DNA of 64,000 nt, from positions 1,324,171 through 1,388,170 of the forward strand of contig CAUJGJ010000188.1 of NCBI GenBank assembly GCA_963170055.1. The letters are read 5' to 3'. The position numbers were made by a program, and so were the translations under genes. This DNA comes from Halisarca cf. caerulea. Taxonomy: Eukaryota > Porifera > Demospongiae > Chondrillida > Halisarcidae. How positions within the stretch are numbered: position 1 is the first letter of the stretch; every line of letters begins with the position of its first letter. The notes beneath the pieces were generated by a model that was not told the origin of the DNA, did no database searches, and was given only the letters and a program-made list of their open reading frames with translations. Below, one piece after another: positions 1 through 10,999 of the stretch.

Positions 1-740
1 AACTATGTTGGTATTCAATAGATGAAAGAGTTCGGACAAGGTCCGGAGAAGGGAAAGAAATCTAGAGGGATAGGATTGTTGCTCCCCTATCCCCCAGCCC
101 TAAGTGTAACCTGTACATATATTACGATGTTATTGAGACTCATTACTACATTGACTTACTATGATATGATAATACTGTATAGTAGGAAATCTTCGCAAAT
201 GGCTCGGATCCATTTCGCACATTTTGCAAAATAATCCCTAAAATTCACGAGGCCATTTTTACTTAGGTGGTGTAGAGTGTCTATGGGTGGTGGTATTAAA
301 GTAGCTTTCATTCATGTGCATTGTGTGAACGTAGTGGCTCAAGGCAGAGATGTTTACTCCATCAGATTCAGAAGCTGTTCATTCCAGTAGCTCTTCCCTC
401 ACAAGACCAGCCATCCTACACAACAAGTTTATCTGTTGTGTGTGCATCCTTCAAGGTTCAGAGTTACAGATTCAAGGTTATTTTTGCTTTGTAATGGCCG
501 TCAAGCTTTGGGAGTGTACGCTCCTTCTAAATTGTCTTGTTTGAAGAACTTAAAAGGAGATGCATAGCACGACTAGCTTTTGATATACTTGAATCCAATT
601 ACTAACAACAAAGTCTGACTGCTGCTAAACAAGATAACAGTAATGTAGAGACCTAGCATGTACATGCTACCTGAGCCTTATGTAGCCGTGGATGCCTTAA
701 GTCCTAAGATTTTGCGAATGAAAATTTCACAATTTTTTTT
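1..740. other. Left edge, no gene recognised
   Basis: AT-rich sequence with only short open frames that show no recognisable domain, no convincing codon pattern and no splice context. A run of T at about 732-747 precedes the retrotransposon and could mark its 5' junction, but no target-site duplication was identified. I see nothing else to annotate. Confidence 0.4.
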
Positions 741-773
741 TTTTTTTGCCACGTGTTCTAAAATGGCGGCACG

Positions 774-1298
774 ATGGTCATTTCTGATTTTCAAGTGTCG
801 ATTTGGATTTCTCTGCTAATTGTTAGGATATGCAAATCTAATGGTGATTTAGTTAATGATAATTGTGATCTGTTCGGTTCTATGTATGGTGGAAAGATTT
901 CGGCTATCTTTTGCACTTGGAGGAAAGCTTCATGCCTCCGTCCCGTTTGGCGGCGATTGCGGAGTTCGGCTCCAGTTGCTCCTGCCTGTTATTGGCTTCT
1001 CCTGTTGTGTGGTGATGTTGAGATTAACCCAGGACCAGTGAAGTTTCCATGTACTATCTGCCAGAGACCGGTAAAGAGGAATCAGCGTGGAATTTGCTGC
1101 GATGCCTGCGATCGGTGGACCCACGCCATTTGCGCTAGTGTGGGGAATCAAGAGTACACGCGTCTCAGCTCAAGTCGTGAATCAGAATGGTGGTGTCCAA
1201 CTTGTATCTGGGCTAGTTTGCCTTTTCTAGATTCCGATCAGTATTCAATTGAGGAGCAGCCCACTGGTATCACTGAGCTTGATGGTATCAATTACTGA
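774..1298 (+). CDS. Retrotransposon ORF1-like region: 2A-like motif followed by PHD finger
   Basis: The 174-codon frame from ATG 774 contains the motif DVEINPGP at residues 81-88 (1014-1037), preceded by the leucine-rich stretch LLLLCG. This fits the 2A consensus D-x-E-x-N-P-G-P, at which ribosomes skip the final Gly-Pro bond. Immediately after it, residues 91-145 hold a PHD-type Cys4-His-Cys3 zinc finger, with pairs CTIC, CDAC, a HAIC ligand pair and a final WCPTC. 2A-like sequences near the N-terminus are known in non-LTR elements of sea urchin, amphioxus and other invertebrates. If active, it would release an N-terminal peptide of about 87 residues and leave the PHD-containing part starting with proline. 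The start codon is the first ATG in this frame; an ATG at 763 lies in another frame and soon stops. The frame ends inside the start of the endonuclease frame. Confidence 0.8.
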   Translation: MVISDFQVSIWISLLIVRICKSNGDLVNDNCDLFGSMYGGKISAIFCTWRKASCLRPVWRRLRSSAPVAPACYWLLLLCGDVEINPGPVKFPCTICQRPVKRNQRGICCDACDRWTHAICASVGNQEYTRLSSSRESEWWCPTCIWASLPFLDSDQYSIEEQPTGITELDGINY

Positions 1299-2496
1299 TA
1301 CTGCAGCAGAAGTCTCATCAGCACTGGATCACATGCGGGTAGGTGGTGAAGCTTTATCTAACATTTGGGAATGTACGAAGGGTCCTTTGCTGAGTCACCT
1401 AAATATTAGGAGTCTTGTTCCCAAATTTGATGAGATCAAGGTAATGCTGGAAAGTTTTAGTGGTGCTGGTTTGGTATTGGGTTTCAGTGAGACTTGGCTC
1501 GAAGAGGGTGTCACTGATGGAGAGCTACAAATTGATGGTTTTAGGTCATATAGGAGGGATAGAAATGGAAGAGGTGGTGGTGTGATGGTATTTGTATCGA
1601 ATACTGTTAAAGGTGTTAGAAGATGTGACCTAGAGAGTGAGGAAATTGAAGTTGTATGGGTTCAAGTAAAGCTGAAAAGGAAGTCGGTACTGATTGGAAA
1701 TGTATACAGGCCCCCTGGTGTTAGCGATATGTGGTTTGATAGCTTGGTTGGGATGTTGGATAATGTGGCGCAGGAGCAGCTGATGGTTGTGTTGATGGGA
1801 GATTTCAACTGTAATATGTTGAGGCCCGGCAGCCACACTGGGAGGTTGGCAATGGTAATGTCTGAGTATGGAATGAAGCAAATGATTTGTGATCCCACTA
1901 GAGTGACTCAAACATCTGATACTATGATTGATCTGTTGTTTTGCTCAAATTCTGACGAGATAATACAATCTGGTTGTTTGGAATTAGGAATGAGTGATCA
2001 TGAAATGATATATGGCATTTTAGATGGTGATAAGGTGGCTCAAAAGTGGTGCTTGCGGGAGATTAGGTCTTTTGGTAATTGTGATGTTGATAAGCTGGTT
2101 TCCGATTTGAAGGTAGCCCCATGGTCAGTGATGGAAACCTTAGATGATATAGATGATCTGTGGGAGTTTTGGAAGAAGTTATTTACTAAAGTGCTCGATT
2201 CTCATGTTCCCTTAAAAAGATTTAGAGTTAGGAGGAAAATGTTACCATGGGTTAGCCCAGAGATAAGGTCACTGATGAAACAGCGAGTCTTCCAGCTAAA
2301 AAGAGCCAAGAGGACTAAACAAACAGAGGACTGGGAGTGTTACAAGAAATTGAGAAATACGGTGACCAAAGAAATGAGGAAGGCGAAATTGCAGTTCTTT
2401 GAAAGGGTTAGTGGGGATGCAAGAAGTAATCCAAGTAAGGCATGGAGAGAGCTTGGTAGGCTCTTGGGTGCATGGTGGTCAGAGATTGGTAACTGA
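1231..2496 (+). pseudogene. Retrotransposon APE-type endonuclease domain (separate frame)
   Basis: This frame is open from just after a TAG at 1228 to a TGA at 2494. It shows the landmarks of the endonuclease/exonuclease/phosphatase fold used by non-LTR elements to nick target DNA: SHLNIRSL near the start, SETWL with the catalytic Glu, a GNVYRPP segment, MGDFNC with the catalytic Asp/Asn, and MSDHEMI containing the terminal Ser-Asp-His. There is no convincing ATG before the domain, so it was probably read from the upstream 2A-PHD frame or by re-initiation. The tail (KAWRELGRLLG) continues into the reverse transcriptase only after a one-base shift. I call it a pseudogene because endonuclease and reverse transcriptase are normally one polypeptide. 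Confidence 0.8.
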
Positions 2497-4189
2497 ACTT
2501 AAGACTGCTGAAACTGTATTGACAGATCAGGAAAGCATTGCTGACGAATTCAGTAAGTACTTTTCCACCCTGTCTGGAGTATTGAATGAAGATGTTGATG
2601 AGAGGGTTGGACGACTGCCAGAGTGCAACCATGAGTTTCACTTCAAACGGGTGGAGGAAGATGAGGTGTTGAGATTGTTAAGAGGATTGGATGTAAATAA
2701 GGCAGTGGGTGTGGATGCAATTGGTGCAAAATTGCTTAAAACTGCAGCATCTGGAATTGGTGCAAGTCTCACAACACTGTTCAACCATTGTCTAGAGAGG
2801 GGGCAAATTCCTCAGGAGTGGAAGTTAGCGAATGTAATTCCTGTACCAAAAAAGGGGCATTGTGCAGATATCAGTAATTATAGGCCTGTGTCAGTTCTTC
2901 CAGTTGTTAGTAAAGTGCTTGAGAGGCTCATCCACCAACAGCTATATGATTACCTTCAGCAACATTCCATCTTGCATCCCGCTCAATCGGGTTTTAGACC
3001 TCAGCATACAACTCAAGATGTGATTGTGAGCATGGTTGATGCCTGGAGGAAAGCTCTAGATAAGAACAAGCTGGTTGGGGCAGCTTTGGTGGACCTCAGT
3101 AAAGCGTTTGATTTGGTAAATCACTCTGTTCTCTTGAGGAAGATGAGTAGTTATGGGGTCAGAGGTAAGGAGTGGAAGTGGTTTCAAGACTACTTAACTG
3201 GAAGACGTCAAAGAGTTTGTGTGGGTGAAGAGAAATCAGGTTGGACCAATATCATGAAAGGGGTGCCGCAAGGGTCAATCTTGGGTCCCCTTCTATTTAC
3301 TATCTACGTCAATGATCTACCCAAGGTAGTCAGCCAGTCTGAAGTAAAGCAGTATGCGGATGATACTACGATGTTTCATGCTGCTAACAACCCTAGTGAG
3401 TTAGAGGCAATACTGGAAGCTGACTTACAGAATGTATCAAAGTGGGTGGAGGACAACAAGCTGCAATTAAATGTGAATAAAACCCAATTACTCTTGATGG
3501 GGAGGACGGGTAGGGCGCGAGAAGTGGAGACCGTTCGAGTGTCACTGAATGGTACACAGCTGCCAAGAAGTCGGATGGTTAAGTGTCTAGGGGTGAATAT
3601 TGATGATGGTTTGACATGGAGAGAGCATATCACTTTGGTGAGGAAGAAGTGCTTTGGGGCCTTGGCAAAGCTACGAAGGTTAAAAAATGTGTTACCACTG
3701 GATTTGAAGAAAAAGATGTACAATGCTCTAGTGCTTCCACATCTGGACTACTGTTCGGTGGTTTGGATGGAGTGTGCTCAAGAATTGTGGACGAAGATTG
3801 AAAGAGTACAGAACTATGGAATGCGGTTGATTCTATCTCAACCTCCTCGAACTCCGAGTACCCAGTTAAGATCAAAGTTTGGATGGGTGCCACTGAGTGA
3901 GAGGAGGAAATTGTCCAGACTGGCTCTTGTACATCGATGTGTAAAGAAGCTAGGTCCTGTATATATGAACAACATGTTGGTGGGCAATGGTGAAGCAGGC
4001 TGTAGGATGACCAGGGGGCACAAGAAATTACACCTATTTCAACCCAAGACGGAACTGTATAGAAGATCATTTTCTTTTATGGGATCTAAGGAGTGGAATT
4101 TGCTTCCTGCAACCATTAGAAATGTCCAATCTCCTATTGTTTTTAAACGTTTAGCTAGGCGGTGGTTAACTTGTATGTATTCCGATTAG
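2399..4189 (+). pseudogene. Retrotransposon reverse transcriptase domain (separate frame)
   Basis: The frame carries a full non-LTR reverse transcriptase: GFRPQHTTQD, ALVDLSKAFDLVNH, the GVPQGSILGPLLF motif, the catalytic YADD at 3353-3364, a QLNVNKTQLL segment, and VKCLGVNIDDGLTW in the thumb region. A cysteine/histidine-poor C-terminal tail follows to the stop at 4189. It overlaps the endonuclease frame in 2399-2496, and the natural junction lies near 2460-2475 where RLVTELKTAE picks up the linker. Apart from that frame break I see no internal stop, so the copy is relatively young. It copies element RNA at the nicked target site. Confidence 0.85.
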
Positions 4190-4560
4190 TGTCTGTACAT
4201 TCATTTTATTTAATTTCATTTTTCGCGTAATTATATATATATTTTCCATTATTTATTTATGTAATTATCATGCTATGATTTTGATTTAATTTTCTGTTTA
4301 TTGTTGTTGTATTGATGTTCATGTTTGCAGGACCCCCAGGTAGACCAGCCAATTGGCTGATGGGGTTTTCCTGTTGAAATATCCATTTATCTATCTATCT
4401 ATCTATCTAAATGCTGGGATATTCATGAAAATATCACTCCTCTATAATTTCCCACTATATATGGTAAAACTTTCAAACAGGATTCTCATGTAGCGCAGAT
4501 ATTTTGCACAGATTCAATTGTACAGAATCAATTGTATACAGGGTTTTTCAGTCACGCAGG

Positions 4561-4595
4561 CCTTCATCAGCTGTAAGACTTACAGCTGATGAAGG
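4561..4595. repeat. Perfect 17-bp palindrome with 1-nt spacer
   Basis: Left arm CCTTCATCAGCTGTAAG, spacer A, right arm CTTACAGCTGATGAAGG: all 17 positions pair. It lies between the retrotransposon 3' tail and a (CA)n tract, upstream of the kinase gene. The core CAGCTG is an E-box-like sequence on each arm. Function unknown. Confidence 0.85.
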
Positions 4596-4707
4596 TGTAT
4601 GTGAACAACACGCACTGTACAAATGATTTGTGCTACATGGAACTCTGTGGAAAAACCCTAACAATGTATGTACACCAATCCATGAACACATGTATGTGTA
4701 TGTATGA

Positions 4708-4723
4708 ACACACACACACACGT

Positions 4724-4785
<62 letters not shown>

Positions 4786-4808
4786 ACGCACACACACACA
4801 CACACACA
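4708..4808. repeat. (CA)n microsatellite
   Basis: An almost pure CA tract with a few TG and GC interruptions. All open frames across it are low-complexity Thr-His or Cys-Val runs and are not genes. Confidence 0.97.
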
Positions 4809-4809
4809 A

Positions 4810-5584
4810 AACATGCATGCACATGAATACACAATGTCATACACGCACATACTATAATCACCCATCCCCCCACAAACACTGTGTTACATCTCCTCTGGTG
4901 GTGTCATACAAGGATGACTTCTAAGCAAGTTCACTTTTTACACTGGTCTTCTATTAATTGCTATGGTAACAGGATTGAAATACCCAATTTAAATAGCAAT
5001 GGTGCAAAAAGGAATGAAGTAGTAGGGTGCTTATGTTAAATTAATGTTTACAGATCTCTGCACACTCATTCATTCGTATACACTGCCAAAGAAGAAAGAG
5101 AAGTATATTACGGACATATTCGTGCAGCCACACACCCCACTCTGGCCAGTCTGCTGGACCAGGTTTACTTTTGAGTGAGTGTTATTGTATCAGCTAGGCA
5201 AGGTCTGCATAGATCAGCCTGTAACTGCCACACATTTGAAGCTGACTTCATGTTGGCTGCACCAAATCCTCCAGTGAACATGCACTACCCAACCAACTGA
5301 AGCCAGTGTAGCTGCATGGAACAATCTATAGGATCTAAATCCCACTCTAATCTTGAAAATTATAGTAACACATCTTTATATCATATTCACAATCTTAACA
5401 AAAATTAAATTGAGAAAAGTACATATTTTATTATCTTAGCAGTTACTCAAGGTGATCATGACCTTCTGTGGACAATTAATGGGGAGATGTGCAATGTATA
5501 GGGGTAGCCAGTGACGAGAAGCAAATCAGGAGAAGCACTACACATTGTCGTTGGCTGTCTTTCGCGCTCACGTGACAGGGAAGC
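4810..5584 (+). other. Non-coding region upstream of the kinase gene, probable promoter area
   Basis: No domain-bearing frame is seen. The last 60 bases before ATG 5585 are more GC-rich than the surroundings and contain CACGTG followed closely by the start codon, a plausible E-box or core-promoter environment. No clear TATA box at a standard distance was identified. Calling this the promoter is inference from its position only. Confidence 0.35.
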
Positions 5585-6439
5585 ATGGCGCAGGCACACC
5601 CTGTGCCAGTGGCTAGGCTTTTCCCACCGAAACCTCCTGGTTTGACCATCGGAAAGGAGATAAATCGAGGAGCATGGGGAACTGTTTACGAAGGAAACTT
5701 GAATGGTCAACCCGTAGCCGTGAAGAAGATTCACAACGCCCTGTTGGAGGGAGCCGAAACAGAAGGAACCACCGAGAGTGTGTTAGAGGGCTTCCATCGT
5801 GAGTGTGTGCTTCTGGAGAAGGCGGATCATCGAAACGTCGTGACATTTTACGGTGCTTACTACGACCAAGCAACTGGTGAACCGATTCTCGTTATGGAAA
5901 GAATGAAAGAAAATCTTCGAGATTATTTGAAGCGTAAAAGAGGCAAAGTCAGTCGCCAGGAAGCAATCGAAATATGTCTCTCCATCGCCAGAGCACTCCA
6001 TTACCTCCACTCTCTCCCTCAGCCAATCGTACATCGTGATCTAAACGACAAAAACATTATGATATCAGAAGATGGCACGGTGAAGATCGGGGATCTCGGA
6101 CAGTCTCGCTTAAAAGAGCACAATGCTGTGTATTTTTATTCACTAGGACCTGGGGCCATCACATTTATGCCTCCAGAATCACTGAAAGAAGGGGCTCGGT
6201 ACAATGAGAAGATTGATACGTTTTCAGCTGGTGTTCTTATGCTGGAGGTGGCTACCCAACTTCCTCCTGTTGTTAAGCCCATCAACATTGGAGCAGTGAA
6301 GGAAGTTGTCCGACGCAAAGCTGATCTATCAAAATTGCCAGAGGATCATCCACTGAAGCCAATCGCGGTCCATTGTTTAGAAGATGACCCCAAGAAACGC
6401 AAAAGTACCACTTGGTTGTATGAACACTTGCATCGATTG
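5585..6439 (+). CDS. Protein kinase domain, first coding exon of a kinase-ankyrin gene (TKL-like)
   Basis: The 285 codons from ATG 5585 to a GTGAGT donor at 6440 encode a whole kinase domain. Landmarks by residue: glycine loop INRGAWGTVYEG (26-37) with Asn27 in place of the first Gly; VAVKK with the ATP-binding Lys47; candidate alpha-C Glu73; HRDLNDKNIM with catalytic Asp152 and Asn157; DLG (170-172) where most kinases have DFG; and MPPES (195-199) in place of APE. Catalytic residues are present, so it is probably an active Ser/Thr or dual-specificity kinase of the tyrosine-kinase-like group, a family-level inference. No signal peptide or transmembrane segment is visible, so it should be cytosolic. 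The exon ends in phase 0, the same phase as every ankyrin exon downstream, which supports one gene. In the unspliced frame a stop follows 11 codons after the donor. Membership of the same gene as the ankyrin exons is likely but not proven by sequence alone. Confidence 0.85.
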
Positions 6440-6630
6440 GTGAGTGACTGTGTGTACTTGCTTGTTTATATGTAGTGGCTGTGTATCTTGGAATCTGCAA
6501 ATTAAATTATTGTGCTATTGCCTTAGTTATTGTTAATCTTTTGTGGTTGTGATTAGCATGGCTCTGAACATTGACAGATGCAATTATGTGAGAAGATTGA
6601 TACGTTTTGAGAATGCTCTGTATGAGCATA

Positions 6631-6803
6631 CCGTATTTGACTGAATGATAGCCTGGGCTTTTATTTCTTTCCTGACACTTTTGACGCGGCCATTAAATGA
6701 GCAGGGCTTTTATTTGAACTCAACAACTTTCTCAAGTCGTTTATTATGAACCATAGATAATTCTCCATAATATCATAACACATCAACAGGGCAGATACCT
6801 GAA
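6631..6803. mobile_element. Truncated CCGTATTTGAC-type MITE
   Basis: It starts TA-CCGTATTTGACTGAATGA and continues with sequence clearly related to the left half of the complete copy at 16646-17078 (shared GGGCTTTTATTTGAAC and CTTTCCTG segments). The right end is missing; a (CA)n tract begins about 50 bp further on. A more degraded fragment lies at about 13375-13475. Confidence 0.7.
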
Positions 6804-6851
6804 CTTAATCGAATAGGAACCCATGGAACGGGGACATCTTACCACTTCCCT

Positions 6852-7068
<217 letters not shown>

Positions 7069-7324
7069 TACACAACAGGATGCTTTTTGTACTGTCCAAT
7101 TTATAACTAGTCTCCGTTGAGTCTGGCTTTTTGCTGATGTTGTAACAATTCTGAAGAATTTGTAAACATATTCGGTTGTTTTTGTGCTAAATCTTGGACA
7201 ATTCTTTAGAGCTACTCAGATTTTGAACCAGAAATAGGATGTATCTCAGGAAAGGCATAACATGCATGAGGGTCCCAAGATTGCTTCATTTCAGCTGCAG
7301 TTTCCTCTTTGGTGTCACAATAAC

Positions 7325-7786
7325 CAGGGGTGTAGCCAGAAGAAAAATAAGGGGGGGGGGGGGGGGGGGTTCTAAAAGTCATGATCATGGACACATGGTG
7401 CATGTACAAAAATATATAGTGGTATCATGGACACATTGTACTATAATAGCCATTACTTACTGTAGCTCATGGTATCAACACTGTGGCCACATGTATGCAA
7501 GGAAACACCACATTTAAATTAATTCTGTAATGGTGGTTTGGAAACTAGTGTGTCAGACAAGCTAGAAATGACTGAAATGTCACACAAAGTATGATGAATG
7601 TAGTAGAACAGCGTTTGTCATGTGCTCTTAGTAGAACCCCATGTACAGGTGCATGCTAGGTGACAATTGGAGAGAAGTATTGGGATTAATTGTATGATTG
7701 ATTAGCATACTGGTGGCTTCGGATGAAGGGAATTTCTAATGAACGGGGTTTCCTGTCAACCAGGAAACAATGGAGCTACGCCCCTG
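7325..7786. mobile_element. hAT-like non-autonomous element, copy 1
   Basis: The ends are CAGGGGTGTAGCC at the left and GGAGCTACGCCCCTG at the right, an imperfect inverted repeat. ATAAC flanks both sides (7320-7324 and 7787-7791), a 5-bp apparent target duplication. CAGGGGCGTAGC-type ends are typical of hAT elements, although hAT duplications are normally 8 bp. It is 462 bp with no coding capacity, and the inner left end has a run of about 20 G. Copy 2 at 18881-19314 is in the opposite orientation. Confidence 0.8.
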
Positions 7787-8443
7787 ATAACAAGTTGGCC
7801 ACCCAATAATGTAGTATATTTGAGTGAATTATTGCTATTGCCCCAGTCCTAGAGGCAATTAACAAATTAGTTGACTTTTGTGGCAAGGTCAACTAACAGG
7901 TGGTTGCCCTCGGTTTGTTTTTGACTCATGATTAGTTGTGTTTTGGATACCCATAAAAATTATTGGGCAATATACAAAATAGTCTGTTACACATTATTTG
8001 AACAAATGCATCCAAAACACACGCAATGGATTTTGAGGCTCAAACAATCTGACATGCACTGATTAATTAGCTGATTAACAATATATTGTGCCACACTTTG
8101 GTGCTGTCCACTTGTTATGGGTACACAAAAGAGGAAAATGCAGCTAAAATGAGTCAAATTCAGCATGCTCATGTTTGTCCTTTTTGGAACCATTGGCAAT
8201 CTCTTTAAATTCCGAGTAGATCCAATCACATACATACATTGCACAAGAATAGGACATTGTGCAAAATTAACTTGCAAATTCAGTGTTATTGTTATGAAGG
8301 CAATGAGAACGGTAGACGTAGCAGAGACCGGACAAAAAATCAGAGAATTTCATGTTTCCACTTTCCATCTCAGAGATAAAAGTACAATAAATGTTAAAAA
8401 TCTAGTGTGGAATGATCTACAAGGCAGAATACAAATAATAATA

Positions 8444-9134
8444 CAGTGGAACCTCTATATTATGACACTCTTTGGATAGTAAAATTGTGTCAGATTACCA
8501 TATATTCCCCCTAAAATTTGTCATGCATGTCATGAATCGGCCAATTTCATCAGACTGCTGAGTAGAAGTGAAATGCGCTACCTTTCTGTGCACATCAAAA
8601 GTTTAGGGGTGGGCAACGAAGATTTAAAATAATAAAATTATAATAGTCGCTTGTTCAGTGCTGCAAGTAGTGGCTTGATGTTTGGAAAGCACATAATATC
8701 ATGCTAAATATTCAATCACTGGTTTTTTAAGAGCGGCTGAAGAGCTCCTCAGAGTTCCTGCAGACAATGTTTTGGGCAACAACGATACTGAACAGCAGTG
8801 TGTTGGTGCATGAATGGCCACCAGAGTCACATCCAACAATGATGGACATTTTGTTTCTGACACTCCAGGAGACTGGGGTCTGCTAACATGCTTCCATAAC
8901 TGGTCATACCAATGACTCAGACACAAATCGATACCAAACGATTTCATTTTTTACTGAAGGCATTTTGGCACTTTCAAAAGTGATGATGAACCTTCAGGTG
9001 GACAAATTTTTAGAGGAAGTATGGTACTGTAACAGAGGTTGTTGGATTACAAAGTGTATCATACTTTAAAATGGTGACTGTGCCTCAAAAGATGGTCATG
9101 TTTACAGGAGGGTTGGATTACAGAGGTTCCACTG
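8444..9134. mobile_element. pogo/Tigger-like non-autonomous element
   Basis: The left end CAGTGGAACCTCTATATTA is preceded by TA, and the right end reads TAATCC..., then CAGAGGTTCCACTG, giving a terminal inverted repeat CAGTGGAACCTCTRTA. The right flank is CA where TA would be expected. The CAGTGGAACCTC terminus is typical of pogo/Tigger-type mariner elements. It is 691 bp. The 82-codon minus frame inside has no transposase motif. Confidence 0.8.
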
Positions 9135-9524
9135 CATGTGGTGAAATTAACTTTGAAGTTGTACGTAGATACCCTTGGCTGCAGAATGTGTGATCTTCTC
9201 TCCACATTACAAACTATATGTATACTTTACAGTAACTGTTGGAATTATACCGTAAGAAACTCTCTTCAATAGCCAAGAACTTTCAAACCAAAACTAAGTT
9301 TGATCATGGTGGATATTTTTATAATAGCTGGAAGAATGAATCACCTGGACCTAAGCAGAGTGCCTGGCCCATTCAATACTGCTGTTTGTGGGTGCAGGGA
9401 TGTTGAAATCCTTGAATATCAATAGATTGAACTTTCTTTAATTGGAACTTTTTAGATAATTCCAAACCCGCATATATAAGGTTCTTCTAGTAATGGACAG
9501 ATTCTCAGTTACATATGTAGTATA

Positions 9525-9957
9525 CTGTATAGCTGGAAAGGTTGATGGGAAGAAAATTTGGCGAATTGCATGTGCCCAAATTAAACGTTGGCATTTTTTA
9601 CTTCGGTGATTGCCTCCAGGACATTATTATTATATTCATAATCTATGAATAATAAGATGGCTGCAGTAGCACGGATGTGCTGTGGCCTTAATTGGGGAAA
9701 TTCGACAATCGAGAAGAGAGTGCACTGCCCATACGTTATTGCCATCATTACCGTCGACAACAGAGTATTGGGGCACTCCCCCGCCTAAAATCAGCAGGTT
9801 ACTCCTTGTTTCTCCATAAGTATTCTGTGGTTACATAGTGTAAAATTTTTCATATTGGTTTCTTCAACGAAATATTTAGCGGATTGTACTTTGGCGGTGG
9901 ACACAGAAATCGCCATTCCGCCAAAGTTAATTCCCACCAACCTTTCCGGCTATACGG
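9525..9957. mobile_element. TA-flanked MITE with CCGTATAGCCGGAAAGG ends
   Basis: The left end CTGTATAGCTGGAAAGGTTG and the right end (read inward on the other strand) CCGTATAGCCGGAAAGGTTG match over about 38 bp with few differences. TA flanks both sides (9523-9524 and 9958-9959). It is 433 bp without coding capacity, and looks like a Tc1/mariner-type MITE. Confidence 0.85.
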
Positions 9958-10852
9958 TATTTAATCTTCTGTAATATTTATAATCATTACATTATTGTCT
10001 TCTATAGTGATTTTGGGGATGTATACTGTGACCTGTTATAAATTATACATGTTTGCAAATTACCTTTAATCCTCCCAGCATACCTTTAAGCATGTGCCTG
10101 TTCATTCCAACGCATGTGGGACATGTCCGTGAGCTTCGAAATTGAGCGAAGGTGTCTGACAGAAGGAATTTCACAACCTTAGCTGGCTTTGCGATACGAA
10201 ATCATGTGACCAGGCCATGACTTGGGCAAAAAATGTTATTGTAAAGATTTTGAAACCGTTCAAAACAGCCTTACATGACGTTCAAACTGCCAAAGATCGA
10301 CTCGCTCGAGCGAAATAACCTTCGTGTACGATAAATCTTAGTTGCACGTCGCCAGCCCCTTTCCCGTGATACCGTCAATTGCAAGAATAAGGGCTAGCGA
10401 TGCGAAACTAAGTGATCAAAAGCCTTCAAAATGAAGGTTTAACACGTCAGTAAAATTTTGGGCTAACGCCGCTGGCTTACTAGGTCTGAGCTTCGGCGCT
10501 CTCTCCTTTAACAACATCGTCCTTCATCTTTAATAACGTAGATCGGATATGAAAGTGCAGCAAAAGCCAAAATTTGAATTTTCTGTCTTTCTTGGCGAAG
10601 TAGGAGTACATATCAGCGAAATAAAGGTACGAGATGTGGTAACTTTGTCTAAGAATACAGGAATTGAGCCTATATTCCACTTTACTAGTGACTCTCTTAG
10701 GTGAGGTCACTTCTAATATCATGCGACAGTCACGTGACAAAATGGCTACCAGGTAGTTATAGGCTAGTCTAAGCTTTAATGGCTGGAAGCCAACGATAAA
10801 CAGCCCATTGACATAGTTTTCCTCATTTTTTGGCTTTATTGTAGGATAATAC

Positions 10853-10999
10853 ACTATTTCCATGTGGGGGGTTTTGATTCATTGCCTGATTCACAAGTTA
10901 TAGGCGAAAAGGTGAGCTGACATTCTGTGAAATTGTGGTTTTTAGTGATTTTTTCCAAAACTATTAGAGATCTTAAAATCCCCCACATGGAAGGTTTAG
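10853..10999. repeat. Short inverted-repeat element
   Basis: TTCCATGTGGGGGGTTTTGA at the left is mirrored by TTAAAATCCCCCACATGGAA at the right, with about 100 bp between the arms. It may be a very small MITE or simply a hairpin; no target duplication was resolved. Confidence 0.45.

Larger units (their letters stand above)
740..4410 (+). mobile_element. CR1-like non-LTR retrotransposon with 2A-like motif, PHD finger, endonuclease and reverse transcriptase
   Basis: The element encodes, in order, a 2A-like motif, a PHD zinc finger, an APE-type endonuclease and a non-LTR reverse transcriptase, all on the + strand. The 3' end is a short untranslated region closing in a (ATCT)n tract at about 4388-4410. 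Short tandem repeats instead of poly(A) at the 3' end are usual for CR1/L2-type elements. The coding sequence occupies three frames: PHD in one, endonuclease in the next, reverse transcriptase in the third. The copy is therefore probably dead unless the first boundary is a natural ORF1/ORF2 overlap. The left border is uncertain; I placed it near the T-run. Domain order and the (Y)ADD motif make the class secure, while assignment to the CR1 clade rests on family knowledge, not on a computed tree. Confidence 0.85.

Noticed and set aside
22..544. Two short plus-strand frames at the left edge
   Set aside because: 60-70 codons without domain, start context or conservation evidence.
8699..8947. 82-codon minus frame inside the pogo-ended element
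   Set aside because: It does not contain Tigger/pogo transposase motifs and the element is too short to be autonomous.
10480..10863. 127-codon minus-strand frame in the first long intron
   Set aside because: No recognisable motif, inside an intron, and adjacent to an inverted repeat. It could be a chance frame.
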